Assembly: GCF_030718205.1 (NCBI RefSeq)
Contig: NZ_JAUZQF010000024.1
Span: 1-64,000, forward strand
DNA: 64,000 nt
Source of the DNA: Nonomuraea turcica
Lineage (GTDB): Bacteria; Actinomycetota; Actinomycetes; Streptosporangiales; Streptosporangiaceae
Direction of reading: 5' to 3'
In this document: positions 9,985 through 17,864 of the stretch, in pieces
Layout of the letters: each line of letters begins with the position of its first letter
How positions within the stretch are numbered: position 1 is the stretch's first letter
Notes under the pieces: model-generated
What the model was told of the DNA's origin: nothing
Databases searched by the model: none
What the model saw: the letters and a program-made list of their open reading frames with translations, nothing else
Position numbers and translations under genes: made by a program

Positions 9985-10608
9985 ATGACCTGCACCGGAC
10001 CAGCACGAAGAGCAGCCCGCCGTACCCGATCGACCATCCTCGCTGCCCTTGTAGTCGTCAGCGCGGCGCTTATCGGTGTCCTCGCTTACCGGACCCTGGC
10101 CTCCTCGGCGGCATCACCCATCGACATTCTTCAGGGCGACCGCCATGGTGCACTTGGCGAGGCAGATGGCGCCGTCCCCGACGGCGTGACGGTCTTCGAT
10201 GACGAAATTCCGGCCGTGGCCAACCTCGACCACGAGCTGCTCGCCGCCCTGCGCCAAGCTGCGACTGATGCCGCGCACGACGGGGTCGAGTTCTTCGTCA
10301 ATAGCGGCTGGCGTTCCCCGGCGTACCAGGAACAACTACTCCATGAGGCGGTCTCGGAGTACGGCTCAGAAGAGGAAGCCGCCCGATGGGTGGCCACCGC
10401 GGACAAGTCTCTTCACGTGTCGGGGGACGCGGTCGACCTCGGGCCCTCCGATGCCACGGCGTGGCTGTCCAAGCACGGCGCCGAGTACGGGCTGTGCCAG
10501 ATCTACCGCAACGAACCCTGGCACTACGAACTGCGCCCCGAAGCCATCGATGACGGCTGCCCGCCCATGTACGCCGACCCCACGCACGATCCAAGGATGC
10601 AGCAGTGA
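9985..10608 (+). CDS. D-alanyl-D-alanine carboxypeptidase, VanY-like (M15B)
   Basis: This 207-residue protein has a positively charged N-terminus and one membrane anchor (about residues 17-38), placing the catalytic domain outside the membrane. The M15 zinc-site motifs are intact: NSGWRSPAYQ (107-114), SLHVSGDAVDLG with His144 and Asp151, and EPWHYE with His180. The family removes the terminal D-Ala from peptidoglycan stem peptides, which can lower glycopeptide binding. It is divergent from an OmpR/kinase pair, an arrangement like vanRS-vanY. The ATG at 9985 was chosen; a TTG lies 12 bp upstream. No vanH, vanA or vanX homologue is present nearby. Confidence 0.88.
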   Translation: MTCTGPARRAARRTRSTILAALVVVSAALIGVLAYRTLASSAASPIDILQGDRHGALGEADGAVPDGVTVFDDEIPAVANLDHELLAALRQAATDAAHDGVEFFVNSGWRSPAYQEQLLHEAVSEYGSEEEAARWVATADKSLHVSGDAVDLGPSDATAWLSKHGAEYGLCQIYRNEPWHYELRPEAIDDGCPPMYADPTHDPRMQQ

Positions 10609-10714
10609 TCAGCACGCTCGGCAAGACACGTCACCGGCGCGGCGCCTGCCGTGTTGCCTCCACCGGTCGTCACGGCGCACCGAGCCGTGCCGCCTGCGTT
10701 AACAAGCCTCCTCT

Positions 10715-10756
10715 TTGACAGCCTAGGAGTCCTAGGATAAATCTAGGAATCCTAGG
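10715..10756 (+). promoter_or_regulatory. Autoregulated promoter: -35, two palindromic operators, -10
   Basis: A consensus -35 TTGACA lies at 10715-10720 and a -10-like ATAAAT at 10737-10742, 16 bp apart. The spacer is almost exactly filled by the palindrome CCTAGGAGTCCTAGG (10722-10736). A second copy, TCTAGGAATCCTAGG (10742-10756), overlaps the predicted start point. The TetR-type gene follows with AAGGAGGA at 10763-10770. Bound repressor would block RNA polymerase at both positions, so negative autoregulation is the simplest reading. Confidence 0.75.
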
Positions 10757-10773
10757 AAATGCAAGGAGGATGC

Positions 10774-11367
10774 ATGGCACGGGCCAGGCTGACGGCGGAG
10801 CAGGTGACGATCGCGGGTGCCGAGCTGGCGGACGAGGTGGGGCTCGACCAGGTGACGATCGCGGAGGTGGCGCGGCGGCTCGGTGTGAAGGACGCGAGCC
10901 TCTACACCCACGTCCGCAGTCTGGAGGACCTGCGTGGACGGATCGCGCTGTTGGCGGCGGACGAAAAGACCGTCCAGATAGCGGATGCCACCGCCGGCCG
11001 GGCGGGCAAGGATGCGCTGGTCGCGTTCGCGAATGCCTGGCGGGATTACGCCCGTGAGCATCCGGGTCGCTACATGGCGACGCAGACTCCAATCCAGATC
11101 GACCCGGAGCTGGCCGCAAAGGCGCCCGGGCCGCGGCGTGCGGTCGAGCTGACCTACAGCATGCTGCGTGCCTACGGGCTGGAAGAGCCAGACCTGACCG
11201 ACGCGGTCCGGGTGCTGCGCAGCACGTTCCACGGGTTTGTCGCCCTGGAGGCGGCGGGCGGGTTCGGGCATGAGCGCTCGCCGCAGGACTCGTGGGTCCG
11301 CGCACTCGACGCCCTGCACGTCCTCCTGGAGCACTGGCCCCCGTCCCGTGAAGGAGACCCGAAATGA
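10774..11367 (+). CDS. TetR-family transcriptional repressor
   Basis: This 197-residue regulator has an N-terminal helix-turn-helix (VTIAEVARRLGVKDASLYTH at about residues 30-49) and a ligand-binding C-terminal region of the WHG type (FHGFVALEAAGGFG). The ATG at 10774 has a strong AAGGAGGA ribosome site. Its last codons overlap the next gene (ATGA), so it is cotranslated with an alpha/beta hydrolase. It probably binds the two CCTAGG palindromes in its own promoter. A ligand related to the hydrolase substrate is likely but unknown. Confidence 0.9.
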   Translation: MARARLTAEQVTIAGAELADEVGLDQVTIAEVARRLGVKDASLYTHVRSLEDLRGRIALLAADEKTVQIADATAGRAGKDALVAFANAWRDYAREHPGRYMATQTPIQIDPELAAKAPGPRRAVELTYSMLRAYGLEEPDLTDAVRVLRSTFHGFVALEAAGGFGHERSPQDSWVRALDALHVLLEHWPPSREGDPK

Positions 11368-12200
11368 CCGACCCGACCAACGGCAGCCTGCGCGTGAACG
11401 GCGCGACCCTGCACTACGAGGTGCGCGGCCGGGGCCCGCTCCTGCTTCTGATTCCCGGCGGGGCGGGCGATGCGGCCTCCTTCGACGGCGTCGCCGACGA
11501 CCTGGCCGCCGAGTACACGGTAGTGACCTACGACCCGCGTGGAATGTCCCGCAGCCCGCTGGACGACCCCGAGGCCGAGCAGCGGGTCGAGGAGCACGCC
11601 GACGACGCGTTCCGGATCTTGGAGCTGCTGTCGCCCGGCGAGCCCGCCCACGTTTTCGCTGCCAGCTCGGGTGCGATCATCTCTCTGCACCTGCTCACCG
11701 CCCATCCCGAACGCGTCGGACGCGTCGTGGCGCACGAGCCGCCGGTGGTGGAGGTGCTGCCGGATGCCGCCGAACATCGCGCGCTCATCGCGCGGGTGCG
11801 GGAGACGTTCCGCACCGAGGGGCTCATGCCGGCGATGGCCGTGTTCATGGCAGGTCTGAGGAAGGACGGCGACACCACCGAACCCCCGGCCGAGATCAAG
11901 CTTCCGCCCCAGGCTGCGGCGCGGGCCGAGCGGACGATCGCCAACATGCCGTACTTCGTCGGGCGCATCGTGCCGAGCTTCATGTCGTATGCCCCGGACC
12001 TCGACCGGCTGGCGGCGCTGTCGGACCGGCTCGTGCTTGCGTGCGGCGAGGACTCGCGCGGCGAGCTGCCCTACCGTCCGGCCGCTTTCCTGGCCGCGCG
12101 TTTCGGCGTGGAGCTCGTGCACTTCCCGGGCGGGCACACCGGCCTGACCACGCACCCCGCCGAGTTCGGCGAGCTCCTTCGCAAGGTCTTTCGCTCCTAG
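11364..12200 (+). CDS. Alpha/beta hydrolase
   Basis: This 278-residue single-domain hydrolase has an HG-equivalent loop (LIPGGAGDA), a nucleophile elbow of the form ASSGA (Ser in FAASSGAIIS), an acid region ACGEDSRG and a catalytic His in GGHTGL. The elbow lacks the usual second Gly pattern GxSxG, reading A-x-S-S-G, which is a recurrent variant in this family. The start overlaps the stop of the TetR gene (ATGA), so the pair is translationally coupled and presumably induced together. The substrate is unknown. Confidence 0.87.
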   Translation: MTDPTNGSLRVNGATLHYEVRGRGPLLLLIPGGAGDAASFDGVADDLAAEYTVVTYDPRGMSRSPLDDPEAEQRVEEHADDAFRILELLSPGEPAHVFAASSGAIISLHLLTAHPERVGRVVAHEPPVVEVLPDAAEHRALIARVRETFRTEGLMPAMAVFMAGLRKDGDTTEPPAEIKLPPQAAARAERTIANMPYFVGRIVPSFMSYAPDLDRLAALSDRLVLACGEDSRGELPYRPAAFLAARFGVELVHFPGGHTGLTTHPAEFGELLRKVFRS

Positions 12201-12331
12201 CCCCGCAGTCGTCGCCGCAGCCGGCGCGCGACCAGCATCGGCGTCACCGCCGCGCCGACGCCGGCGGCGGCCCATCGCACCCGCCCGAGCAGATTTCACA
12301 GAGAACCGGGCTGTCCCCGTCACCAAAAAAG

Positions 12332-12351
12332 TGATATCAATTTGCTAGCAA
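12332..12351. promoter_or_regulatory. Paired palindromes upstream of the SPFH operon
   Basis: Two perfect palindromes, TGATATCA (12332-12339) and TTGCTAGCAA (12342-12351), lie 11 bp apart centre to centre. They sit in an AT-rich stretch 28 bp before the SPFH gene start and follow a run of six A. The arrangement fits a dimer-of-dimers binding site. The ribbon-helix-helix protein encoded in this operon is the obvious candidate, but that is inference. Confidence 0.5.
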
Positions 12352-12378
12352 GATGAAGTCACGGAGAAGGGACGGACG

Positions 12379-13329
12379 ATGGCGAACACATCGGGCGGGG
12401 CCGCACTTGAGGCCGCCGTCGTGGACATGCCCGCACCCCGCACGAGCGAGCACCCGGTGCGGGCGGCCAACGGGTTCGTGATGCTGGGGGTGGCGACGGC
12501 GCTGGAGCTGGCCGGGATCGTGCTGCTCGTCGTGGGAATCGTCATGCTCGCCTCGGGGGCCGGGCAGGGCGGCATGTGGGTGGTCATTGTGAGCATCCTG
12601 ATGATCCTGCTCGGGTTCTTCATGTACTTCGGCCTCACCGCCGTGGCGCCGGGCGAGGCCCGGGTGGTGCAGCTGCTCGGCCGGTACGTCGGCACCCTGC
12701 GCACCCCCGGCTTCCAGTGGGTCAACCCGATCACGGTGCGCCGGCGGGTGTCCACGAGGATCCGCAACCACGAGACGGACGTGACGAAGGTCAACGACGC
12801 GGACGGCAACCCGATCCAGATCGCGACCGTGGTGGTCTGGCAGGTGCAGGACACCGCGCAGGCGGTCTTCGAGGTCGACGACTTCGTGGAGTTCGTGGCC
12901 ATACAGGCGGAGACGGCCGTGCGGCACATCGCGGGCAGCTATCCGTACGACGCGCACGGCGAGCCCAGGCTTTCCCTGCGGGACAACGCCGACGAGATCA
13001 ACGAGCGGCTGTCCACGGAGATCGCGGCCAGGGTGTCGTCCGCCGGGGTGAAGGTCATCGAGTCCCGCATCATCCACCTGGCGTACGCGCCCGAGATCGC
13101 CCACGCCATGCTGCGCCGCCAGCAGGCGGGCGCAGTGGTGGCGGCCCGGCAGCGGATCGTCGAGGGGGCGGTCGGCATGGTGGAGATGGCCCTGGCCAGG
13201 CTCGCCGAGCACGACGTGGTCGAGCTGGACGAGGAGCGCAAGGCGGCCATGGTGAGCAACCTGCTCGTGGTGCTGGTCGGTGACCGCGACACCCAGCCCG
13301 TGGTCAACACGGGCACGCTCTACCACTGA
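12379..13329 (+). CDS. SPFH (stomatin/prohibitin) domain membrane protein
   Basis: This 316-residue protein has two adjacent hydrophobic segments (about residues 33-60 and 62-85) followed by a cytoplasmic SPFH domain beginning VAPGEARVVQLLGRYVGTLR. Further typical blocks are TVVVWQVQDTAQAVFEVDDF and the C-terminal coiled region AHAMLRRQQAGAVVAARQRI. SPFH proteins form ring-like scaffolds at membrane microdomains. It starts behind GGAGAAGGGACGG and leads a three-gene operon with an RHH protein (6 bp gap) and a GPP34 protein, suggesting a membrane or lipid-organising function. Confidence 0.9.
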   Translation: MANTSGGAALEAAVVDMPAPRTSEHPVRAANGFVMLGVATALELAGIVLLVVGIVMLASGAGQGGMWVVIVSILMILLGFFMYFGLTAVAPGEARVVQLLGRYVGTLRTPGFQWVNPITVRRRVSTRIRNHETDVTKVNDADGNPIQIATVVVWQVQDTAQAVFEVDDFVEFVAIQAETAVRHIAGSYPYDAHGEPRLSLRDNADEINERLSTEIAARVSSAGVKVIESRIIHLAYAPEIAHAMLRRQQAGAVVAARQRIVEGAVGMVEMALARLAEHDVVELDEERKAAMVSNLLVVLVGDRDTQPVVNTGTLYH

Positions 13330-13334
13330 TCACC

Positions 13335-13604
13335 GTGGAGCGGAAGAAGATCCTGCTGCGGCTTGACCCGGTGGTTCACGACGCGCTGGCCAGGTGGGCG
13401 TCCGACGAGCTGCGCAGCACGAACTCCCAGATCGAGTTCCTGCTGCGCAGGGCCCTCTCCGAGGCCGGACGCCTGCCCGACGGGGTGGGGCGGATGCGCC
13501 CACGTGGACGGCCGAGGAAGGCGCCGGAGGACGACTCAGGGGACGACACAGATCAGGAAGAAGAAGAGGAGCGGGCGGATGGAGACGCAAGTGAAGCAGG
13601 GTGA
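13335..13604 (+). CDS. Ribbon-helix-helix (Arc-like) DNA-binding protein
   Basis: This 89-residue protein from a GTG start has an Arc/MetJ-like fold signature in its first 50 residues: a short basic strand (KKILLRLDPVVHDALARWAS) and a helix ELRSTNSQIEFLLRRAL. The rest is a low-complexity tail, basic (RPRGRPRKA) and then very acidic. The start lies 6 bp after the SPFH stop with no clear ribosome site, so expression is probably coupled. It may regulate this operon through the palindromes at 12332-12351. A toxin-antitoxin role is possible, but no toxin is seen. Confidence 0.75.
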   Translation: MERKKILLRLDPVVHDALARWASDELRSTNSQIEFLLRRALSEAGRLPDGVGRMRPRGRPRKAPEDDSGDDTDQEEEEERADGDASEAG

Positions 13605-14229
13605 GTCACTGACCCGATCGGCCTTCCTGTTGGCCTTCGACCTGCGGAAGGAGAAGCTGACCCAGCGGGGCGAGCTGGGCTACCTGCTGCGCGCGGCCAC
13701 CCTCGCCGAGCTGCTGCTGGCGGGCAACCTGGCGGACGAGTCGGGCAAGGCGCGAGCTCTCACCGCCCCGGCCGCCGAGCCGGGTTCCCTGCGGGCCGTG
13801 GTCTGGGAGCAGATCTCGAACTCGCCGCCCCGCTCGTGGCGGCGGTGGGTGCAGAAGGACAATGGCAAGGCGGTCCGCGTGGTAAGCGACGAGCTGGCGG
13901 CCGCCCGGATCATCAGGGTGGAGCGGCGCCGGATCCTGCTGTTCCCGGTCGAGCGGATCACGCTGCGCAAGGCGTACCTGTCGCGCAGGCTGGCCGAGCG
14001 CGTCGGCCGGGCCATCCGCGGTGGCCAGCCGGTCGGGCACCTGGACGAGGACGTCCGCGTCCTGGCGGCGCTTGCCACGGCGGCCCGGCTCAAGACGGTG
14101 GTTCCCTCCTGGTGGGAGACGCGTCTGCGCCGGGACCGTATCCAGCAGCTGTCCGCGCCCGTCGAGCCGATCGCGACCGCATTGCGCAAGAGCATCGAGG
14201 CGGCCAGGGCGGCGAGCGAAGCCGGCTGA
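13579..14229 (+). CDS. GPP34 (GOLPH3/VPS74-like) family protein
   Basis: This 216-residue protein matches the bacterial GPP34 fold: SAFLLAFDLRKEKLTQRGEL and GYLLRAATLAELLLAG at the N-terminus, a central RVERRRILLFPVERITLR block and a C-terminal helical region. Eukaryotic GOLPH3 binds phosphatidylinositol-4-phosphate; the bacterial role is not established. The ATG at 13579 overlaps the end of the RHH gene by 26 bp and has GAGGAG upstream, so translation is coupled. Its association with an SPFH protein suggests peripheral membrane function. Confidence 0.85.
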   Translation: METQVKQGESLTRSAFLLAFDLRKEKLTQRGELGYLLRAATLAELLLAGNLADESGKARALTAPAAEPGSLRAVVWEQISNSPPRSWRRWVQKDNGKAVRVVSDELAAARIIRVERRRILLFPVERITLRKAYLSRRLAERVGRAIRGGQPVGHLDEDVRVLAALATAARLKTVVPSWWETRLRRDRIQQLSAPVEPIATALRKSIEAARAASEAG

Positions 14230-14439
14230 CACGACGAATCACGGCGGCTCCCACCGCCGGCTCTCGGAGCTCCAGCATCCGGAACGGGTCGGCTGCCCTC
14301 CGGCTGATGTTGCTCCGCATGACGCATACCGAGATCGAGATCACCGCGGTGACCAGCACCCCGACCTGGCCGTCCGGTTGCCCTGGGCGACGGAGTCCGC
14401 GGACGAGCTGCTGCTCAAGGAGCCCAAGCCCGGCCGCTC

Positions 14440-14838
14440 ACCACCACCATCGGCGGCAGCTACGACATCGTCGTCGAAGCCACCTCACGCGCCCCAGGCC
14501 TGCGCCGAGCGCTCACCGCAACGGCTGCCGGCGGCGTGTGCACCGCAGTCGGCTACTACCTCACCACCGGCACCCGCATCCCGTTCATGCACATGTACGC
14601 CACCGACATCACCCTCCGGGTAGGCGTCTGCCACGCCCGCGCCACCCTCCCCGAGCTCCTGGAGTTCGTCCACCGCACCGGCTTTCCCGCCGAACGCGTC
14701 ACCACCCTGCTCGCAGACTGGGACGACGCCCCCAGCGCCGCTTCCAGCTCCCACCTGAGTACCGCGCCGTCGCCGCGCATCGGGAGGCCGCTGGGCATCG
14801 AACGAGCCCGGGCACGGCGTTCTTCACCCCGGCCCTGA
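14440..14838 (+). pseudogene. Zinc-type alcohol dehydrogenase remnant (C-terminal part)
   Basis: The frame reads TTIGGSYDIVVEATSRAPGL, then GGVCTAVGYYL and a dehydrogenase-like tail ending LLADWDDAPSA, which corresponds to the NAD-binding half and C-terminus of a medium-chain zinc-dependent dehydrogenase. The catalytic zinc domain and the GxGxxG part are absent, and the frame runs into unrelated Pro/Arg-rich sequence after about 14745. The preceding 14230-14440 has no convincing gene. This is a decayed fragment, not an active gene. Confidence 0.65.
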
Positions 14839-14857
14839 CCGTTGAGGGCCGACGGCC

Positions 14858-16450
14858 TCACCTGCCGGCCCCGACCGGCTCGGCATCGGGACTGGCGGCT
14901 GGTGGGGTGGCGCTGCGCAGCGGGACCTGGCGGATGAAGAAGGCCACGACGATGCCGACGGCGGTCACGGCCGCGCCCCAGGTGAACAGGGCCGTGATGC
15001 CGTCGGTGACGGCCTGCTGGAACAGGTGCCGCGCTGCTTCGGGCAGGGCACGTAGCGCTTGCGGGGTCATCGAGGCGGCGGAGGCGGCCACACTCTGCGC
15101 GGCCGGCCCGGCACCGGCCAGCGAGTCGGCCAGTTGACTGGTGTAGACGGCGCCGAGCAGGGAGACGCCGAGTGAGCTGCCCATGCTGCGCAGGAAGGTC
15201 GACACCCCGGTGCCCGCGCCCATGTCGCGCAGGTCGAGGCTGTTCTGGGCGATGAGGGTGCTGGTCTGCATCAGCGCGCCCATGCCGGCGCCCAGGACCA
15301 CCATGTACAGGGCCGTCGTCGTGGTGCTGGTGTCGAGGTCCACGGTGGCGAACAGGGCCAGGCCGGCGGTGACGAGGATGGAGCCGACGATGGGCCACGA
15401 TTTGTAGTGCCCGGTCTTGCCGATCAGCGCGCCGCCGGCCAGGCTGACGATCATCGCGGCGATCATCATCGGCATGAGCAGCAGGCCGCTGTTGGTGGCC
15501 GAGGAGCCCTGGACGAACTGCTGGAACTGCGGCAGGAAGCCGATGGCGCCGAACATCGCGAAACCCGAGATGAAGGCGACGGCGCCGGCCAGGGAGAAGT
15601 TGCGGCTCTTGAAGACGCGCAGCGGCATGATCGGCTCGGCTGCCCGCCGCTGGACGATCACGAAAGCGACGAAGGTGGCCACTGCCAGCGCCGCCAGGCC
15701 GAGGATCTGCGGCGAGCTCCAGTCGTACTGGGTGCCGCCCCAGCTGGTGATGAGCACCAGCGCGGTGATCCACACCGTCAGCAGCGCGGTGCCCCACCAG
15801 TCGATCACGGCTTTGCCGGTGCCCTTGGGCAGCTTGGCCAGGGTGATCCAGCACAGGATCAGGGTGATGGCGCCGAGCGGCAGGTTGACGTAGAAGGCCC
15901 AGCGCCAGCTGAGGTTGTCGGTGATGAAGCCGCCGATGAGCGGCCCGCCGATCATCGCCACCGGCATGGCGGCCATCATCACACCCTGGTACTTGCTGCG
16001 ATCCCGCGGCGGGATCATCTCACCGATGATCGACAGCACGCCGACCATCAGGCCGCCCGCTCCCAGACCCTGCAGGGCGCGGAAGCCGATCAGCTGCGCC
16101 ATGTCCTGCGACATCCCGCACAGGACCGAGCCGAGCAGGAAGAGCGCCACGGCGGCGACGAAGGTGATGCGCCGGCCGTACAGGTCGCCGAGCTTGCCCC
16201 AGATCGGTGTGGCCACGGTGGAGGCCAGGACGTAGCCGGTGGTCACCCAGGCCAGATGGTTCAGGCCGCCCAGCTCGCCGACGATGGTCGGCAGCGCCGG
16301 AGCGACGATCATGTTGTCGAGCATCGCCAGCAGCATGGCGATGACCAGGCCGCTCATCGTCACAAGAATCTGGCGATGACTGAACCCCAGTCCGCCCTGC
16401 TGCTCCGGCGTCGGGGGACTTGGTGCGTCCTTCGTGCTCTCTTCTGCCAT
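14858..16450 (-). CDS. MFS drug exporter, DHA2 (EmrB/QacA) type
   Basis: This 530-residue transporter has 14 predicted membrane segments. Motif A-like GKLGDLYGRR and motif C-like GPLIGGFITDNLSWRWAFYV are present, as is the motif D1-type MLDNMIVAPALPTI at the start. DHA2 proteins export drugs or other amphiphiles by proton antiport. The start at MAEES was chosen because GGAG lies 9 bp upstream and the membrane region follows about 30 residues later. It is divergent from a TetR repressor gene, with twin palindromic operators in between, so inducer-dependent export is likely. Confidence 0.92.
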   Translation of the reverse strand: MAEESTKDAPSPPTPEQQGGLGFSHRQILVTMSGLVIAMLLAMLDNMIVAPALPTIVGELGGLNHLAWVTTGYVLASTVATPIWGKLGDLYGRRITFVAAVALFLLGSVLCGMSQDMAQLIGFRALQGLGAGGLMVGVLSIIGEMIPPRDRSKYQGVMMAAMPVAMIGGPLIGGFITDNLSWRWAFYVNLPLGAITLILCWITLAKLPKGTGKAVIDWWGTALLTVWITALVLITSWGGTQYDWSSPQILGLAALAVATFVAFVIVQRRAAEPIMPLRVFKSRNFSLAGAVAFISGFAMFGAIGFLPQFQQFVQGSSATNSGLLLMPMMIAAMIVSLAGGALIGKTGHYKSWPIVGSILVTAGLALFATVDLDTSTTTTALYMVVLGAGMGALMQTSTLIAQNSLDLRDMGAGTGVSTFLRSMGSSLGVSLLGAVYTSQLADSLAGAGPAAQSVAASAASMTPQALRALPEAARHLFQQAVTDGITALFTWGAAVTAVGIVVAFFIRQVPLRSATPPAASPDAEPVGAGR

Positions 16451-16485
16451 CACGTGTGCTCCAGTCATTCGGATAGAGATACGGG

Positions 16486-16517
16486 CCGGTCGGTGAGCGT
16501 ACTTGCTAGTCGACCGG
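16486..16517. promoter_or_regulatory. Exporter-proximal TetR operator (O1)
   Basis: CCGGTCG (16486-16492) and CGACCGG (16511-16517) form an inverted repeat 35 bp upstream of the exporter start. The right half, ACTTGCTAGTCGACCGGTAAG, closely matches the right half of the second operator (ACTTGCTAACCGACCGGTAAG, 16598-16618), so both sites probably bind the same repressor. Confidence 0.7.
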
Positions 16518-16576
16518 TAAGTGATCGGGGAACGGGCTTGGCCACGATCACGAGCTTTGCCGCGGCCGCATGTGCC

Positions 16577-16615
16577 TACCGGTCGGTTAGTAAGATACTT
16601 GCTAACCGACCGGTA
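16577..16615. promoter_or_regulatory. Repressor-proximal TetR operator (O2)
   Basis: TACCGGTCGGTTAG (16577-16590) and its exact reverse complement CTAACCGACCGGTA (16602-16615) flank an 11-bp spacer, 52 bp upstream of the tetR start. This 14-bp perfect inverted repeat is stronger than O1 and suits autoregulation of the repressor gene. Confidence 0.8.
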
Positions 16616-16667
16616 AGCAACGGGGTGTAGACTTCGGGAGAGCTGAGCTTGGGAGCAAGGAAGAGCG

Positions 16668-17285
16668 ATGACCGAGACGGAACAGGGGACGGCTCCGCGA
16701 CGTAAGGGCAGCCAGACGCGGGCCGACATCCAGCAGGCCGCGCTGACGCTGTTCACCGAGCGCGGCTACGACGCCACCTCGATGCGCGAGATCGCCGAGC
16801 AGATCGGCATCACCAAGGCAGCGCTCTACTACCATTTCGACAGCAAAGAGGCGATCGTCCTCAGCCTCTTCCAAGAGAACATGCGCGCGCTCGACGACCT
16901 GCTGGACTGGGCCGCAGGCCAGCCGCTGACTCCCGAGCTGTCCGCCGAGTTCCTGGGCCGCTGGATCGCCCAGGGTGCACGGGAGGGACTGCGGACCATG
17001 CGGTTCGTCGCCGCCAACCATGCCGCGCTGCGCACGGTGATGCCGCTGCGGCAGGGCGGCCCGCTGGACCGGGTCGACAGGGCGGCACGGCTCCTCCTCG
17101 GCCCCGACGCGCCGCTGGCTGAGCGCCTGCGCATCCGCATGGCCCTCCTCAGCGTGCACAACGCCGTGATGGCGTCCCGGGGCACCGAGGCCACGGACGA
17201 CGACATCCTCGCCATCGCCATGCACGCGGCGACTTTGCTGGTCGGCGACCTGTTCCCGGCGCCGCGTTTCCCCGTTTCCGAGTAA
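16668..17285 (+). CDS. TetR-family repressor of the DHA2 exporter
   Basis: This 205-residue regulator has a classic N-terminal TetR domain: LFTERGYDATSMREIAEQIG and then ITKAALYYHFDSKEAI, with the YYHF recognition-helix signature. The C-terminal half is helical and ligand-binding. The start has AAGGAAG upstream. It is transcribed away from the DHA2 exporter gene and the 217-bp divergent region holds two matching operators, so repression of both genes and release by an exported substrate is inferred. Confidence 0.93.
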   Translation: MTETEQGTAPRRKGSQTRADIQQAALTLFTERGYDATSMREIAEQIGITKAALYYHFDSKEAIVLSLFQENMRALDDLLDWAAGQPLTPELSAEFLGRWIAQGAREGLRTMRFVAANHAALRTVMPLRQGGPLDRVDRAARLLLGPDAPLAERLRIRMALLSVHNAVMASRGTEATDDDILAIAMHAATLLVGDLFPAPRFPVSE

Positions 17286-17349
17286 GCGCCGCTTGCGACG
17301 GCCCGAGCTCCTGCTCGACCACCCGCCTGCCGGCCTGGGTGAGCGGTGC

Positions 17350-17847
17350 TCAGTCGGGACGTCTGGCTGCCCGGGTGTGCAGGTCCCGCATCTCCTTGTC
17401 GAGGGGTGGCACCGGCCCTATCACAGAGATGTCGGGTGCGATCTCAGTGATCGGCAGGCTTCGCACGGGTGAAGCGGGGCGCCCGAGCGCTGTGCGCCAC
17501 TCGACGAGCTGTGCGGCGGAGTGGATGTAGATGATCCGGCCCAGCCCGACCCAGGCATGAGCCGCCGAGCACATCGGGCAGTGCTCACCCGACGTGTATA
17601 CCGTGGCAGTTGATCGCTGCCGTGGCGTGAGGTTCGCTGCCGCCCACCGGGATAGGGCGATCTCGGGGTGGGCGGTCGGGTCATTGGTGGTGGCCTCGCG
17701 GTTGCGGTCCTCAGACAGGACGGCTCCATCGGCATCCGTGAGAACGGATCCAAACGGGTCGTCGCCCGCCTCGAGGGCTTCGGTGGCGAGCTCGATGCAA
17801 CGGCGTAGATGCGTGAGGTCAGTGGATGTGAGATTGTCGGCGGTCAT
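17350..17847 (-). CDS. Nucleoside/cytidine-type deaminase
   Basis: This 165-residue zinc deaminase of the CDA superfamily has the first zinc/proton-shuttle motif as HPEI (usually HAE) and the second as GEHCPMCSAAHA (CxxC), giving His plus two Cys ligands. The block DDPFGSVLTDADGAVL resembles guanine deaminase or TadA-like enzymes. The substrate cannot be fixed, though a free base or nucleoside is more likely than tRNA. The ATG at 17847 has GGGGAGG six bases upstream and was preferred over one 21 bp earlier. It follows the phzF-like gene on the same strand by 17 bp, forming an operon. Confidence 0.85.
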   Translation of the reverse strand: MTADNLTSTDLTHLRRCIELATEALEAGDDPFGSVLTDADGAVLSEDRNREATTNDPTAHPEIALSRWAAANLTPRQRSTATVYTSGEHCPMCSAAHAWVGLGRIIYIHSAAQLVEWRTALGRPASPVRSLPITEIAPDISVIGPVPPLDKEMRDLHTRAARRPD

Positions 17848-17864
17848 CGTGGTCCTCCCCGGTT

